This document shows, piece by piece, positions 6,036 to 6,044 of a stretch of DNA of 6,044 nt. Made by a program: the position numbers and the translations under genes. The stretch covers positions 1 to 6,044 of the forward strand of contig JACVCM010000126.1 of the NCBI GenBank assembly GCA_016742125.1, written 5' to 3'. A model generated the notes under the pieces. The model saw only the letters and a list, made by a program, of their open reading frames with translations, did no database searches and was not told where the DNA came from. Within the stretch, counting starts at the first letter, position 1. Each line of letters starts with the position of its first letter. The DNA is from Sphingomonadaceae bacterium (GTDB taxonomy: Bacteria; Pseudomonadota; Alphaproteobacteria; Sphingomonadales; Sphingomonadaceae).

Positions 6036-6044
6036 TCCCTCCTC

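Noticed and set aside
1..6044. CRISPR array, tRNA/rRNA genes, insertion sequence or phage attachment site
   Set aside because: I saw no regularly spaced repeats, no tRNA-like cloverleaf, no transposase or integrase coding sequence and no terminal inverted repeats.

Overview
The window looks like a chromosomal piece of a sphingomonad-type alphaproteobacterium (Sphingomonas, Sphingopyxis or Novosphingobium relatives). The evidence is the GC-rich coding sequence, the stand-alone NDUFS6-like zinc-finger protein, the DUF4402 secreted protein, and above all a gene set that in these bacteria accompanies exosortase A. This assignment is inference from gene content; no rRNA or species marker is present.

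Left part (1-1934). A minus-strand ABC transporter ATPase (10-927) is divergent from a plus-strand secreted DUF4402 protein (1061-1603). The 133-base gap between them holds a perfect 8+8 inverted repeat. A 136-base spacer follows, then a 64-residue CHCC zinc-finger protein (1740-1934). These genes look like ordinary accessory or housekeeping neighbours, and the permease partner of the ATPase would lie off the left edge.

Right part (1944-6044). Two short divergent transcription units share a 27-base gap. To the left runs an AMP-forming adenylating enzyme (4687-3167) followed, with a 4-base ATGA overlap, by a fold-type-III PLP decarboxylase (3170-1944). To the right runs a FemAB/GNAT-like acyltransferase (4715-5761) and, 13 bases later, an acyl carrier protein (5775-6035). 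These four correspond to the ligase, decarboxylase, FemAB-like protein and carrier protein usually annotated as 'exosortase A system-associated'. The exosortase itself and any PEP-CTERM substrate are not in the window. Hydrolase genes are the usual next neighbours and may follow beyond position 6044.

The most interesting reading is biochemical. The adenylating enzyme could load an amino acid onto the carrier protein, the decarboxylase could act on the carrier-bound (or free) amino acid, and the GNAT-fold protein could transfer the product to a sugar, lipid or protein. That resembles the carrier-bound decarboxylation by BtrK in butirosin biosynthesis, or the Dlt logic of D-alanine transfer. 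It is inference, supported by a FDYG motif in the ligase where amino-acid-activating enzymes carry an amine-binding Asp. At the DNA level, the striking features are a perfect 22-bp palindrome inside the ligase gene, an inverted repeat bracketing the two convergent stop codons at 1924-1964, and a 10-bp direct repeat spaced 21 bp in the divergent gap.
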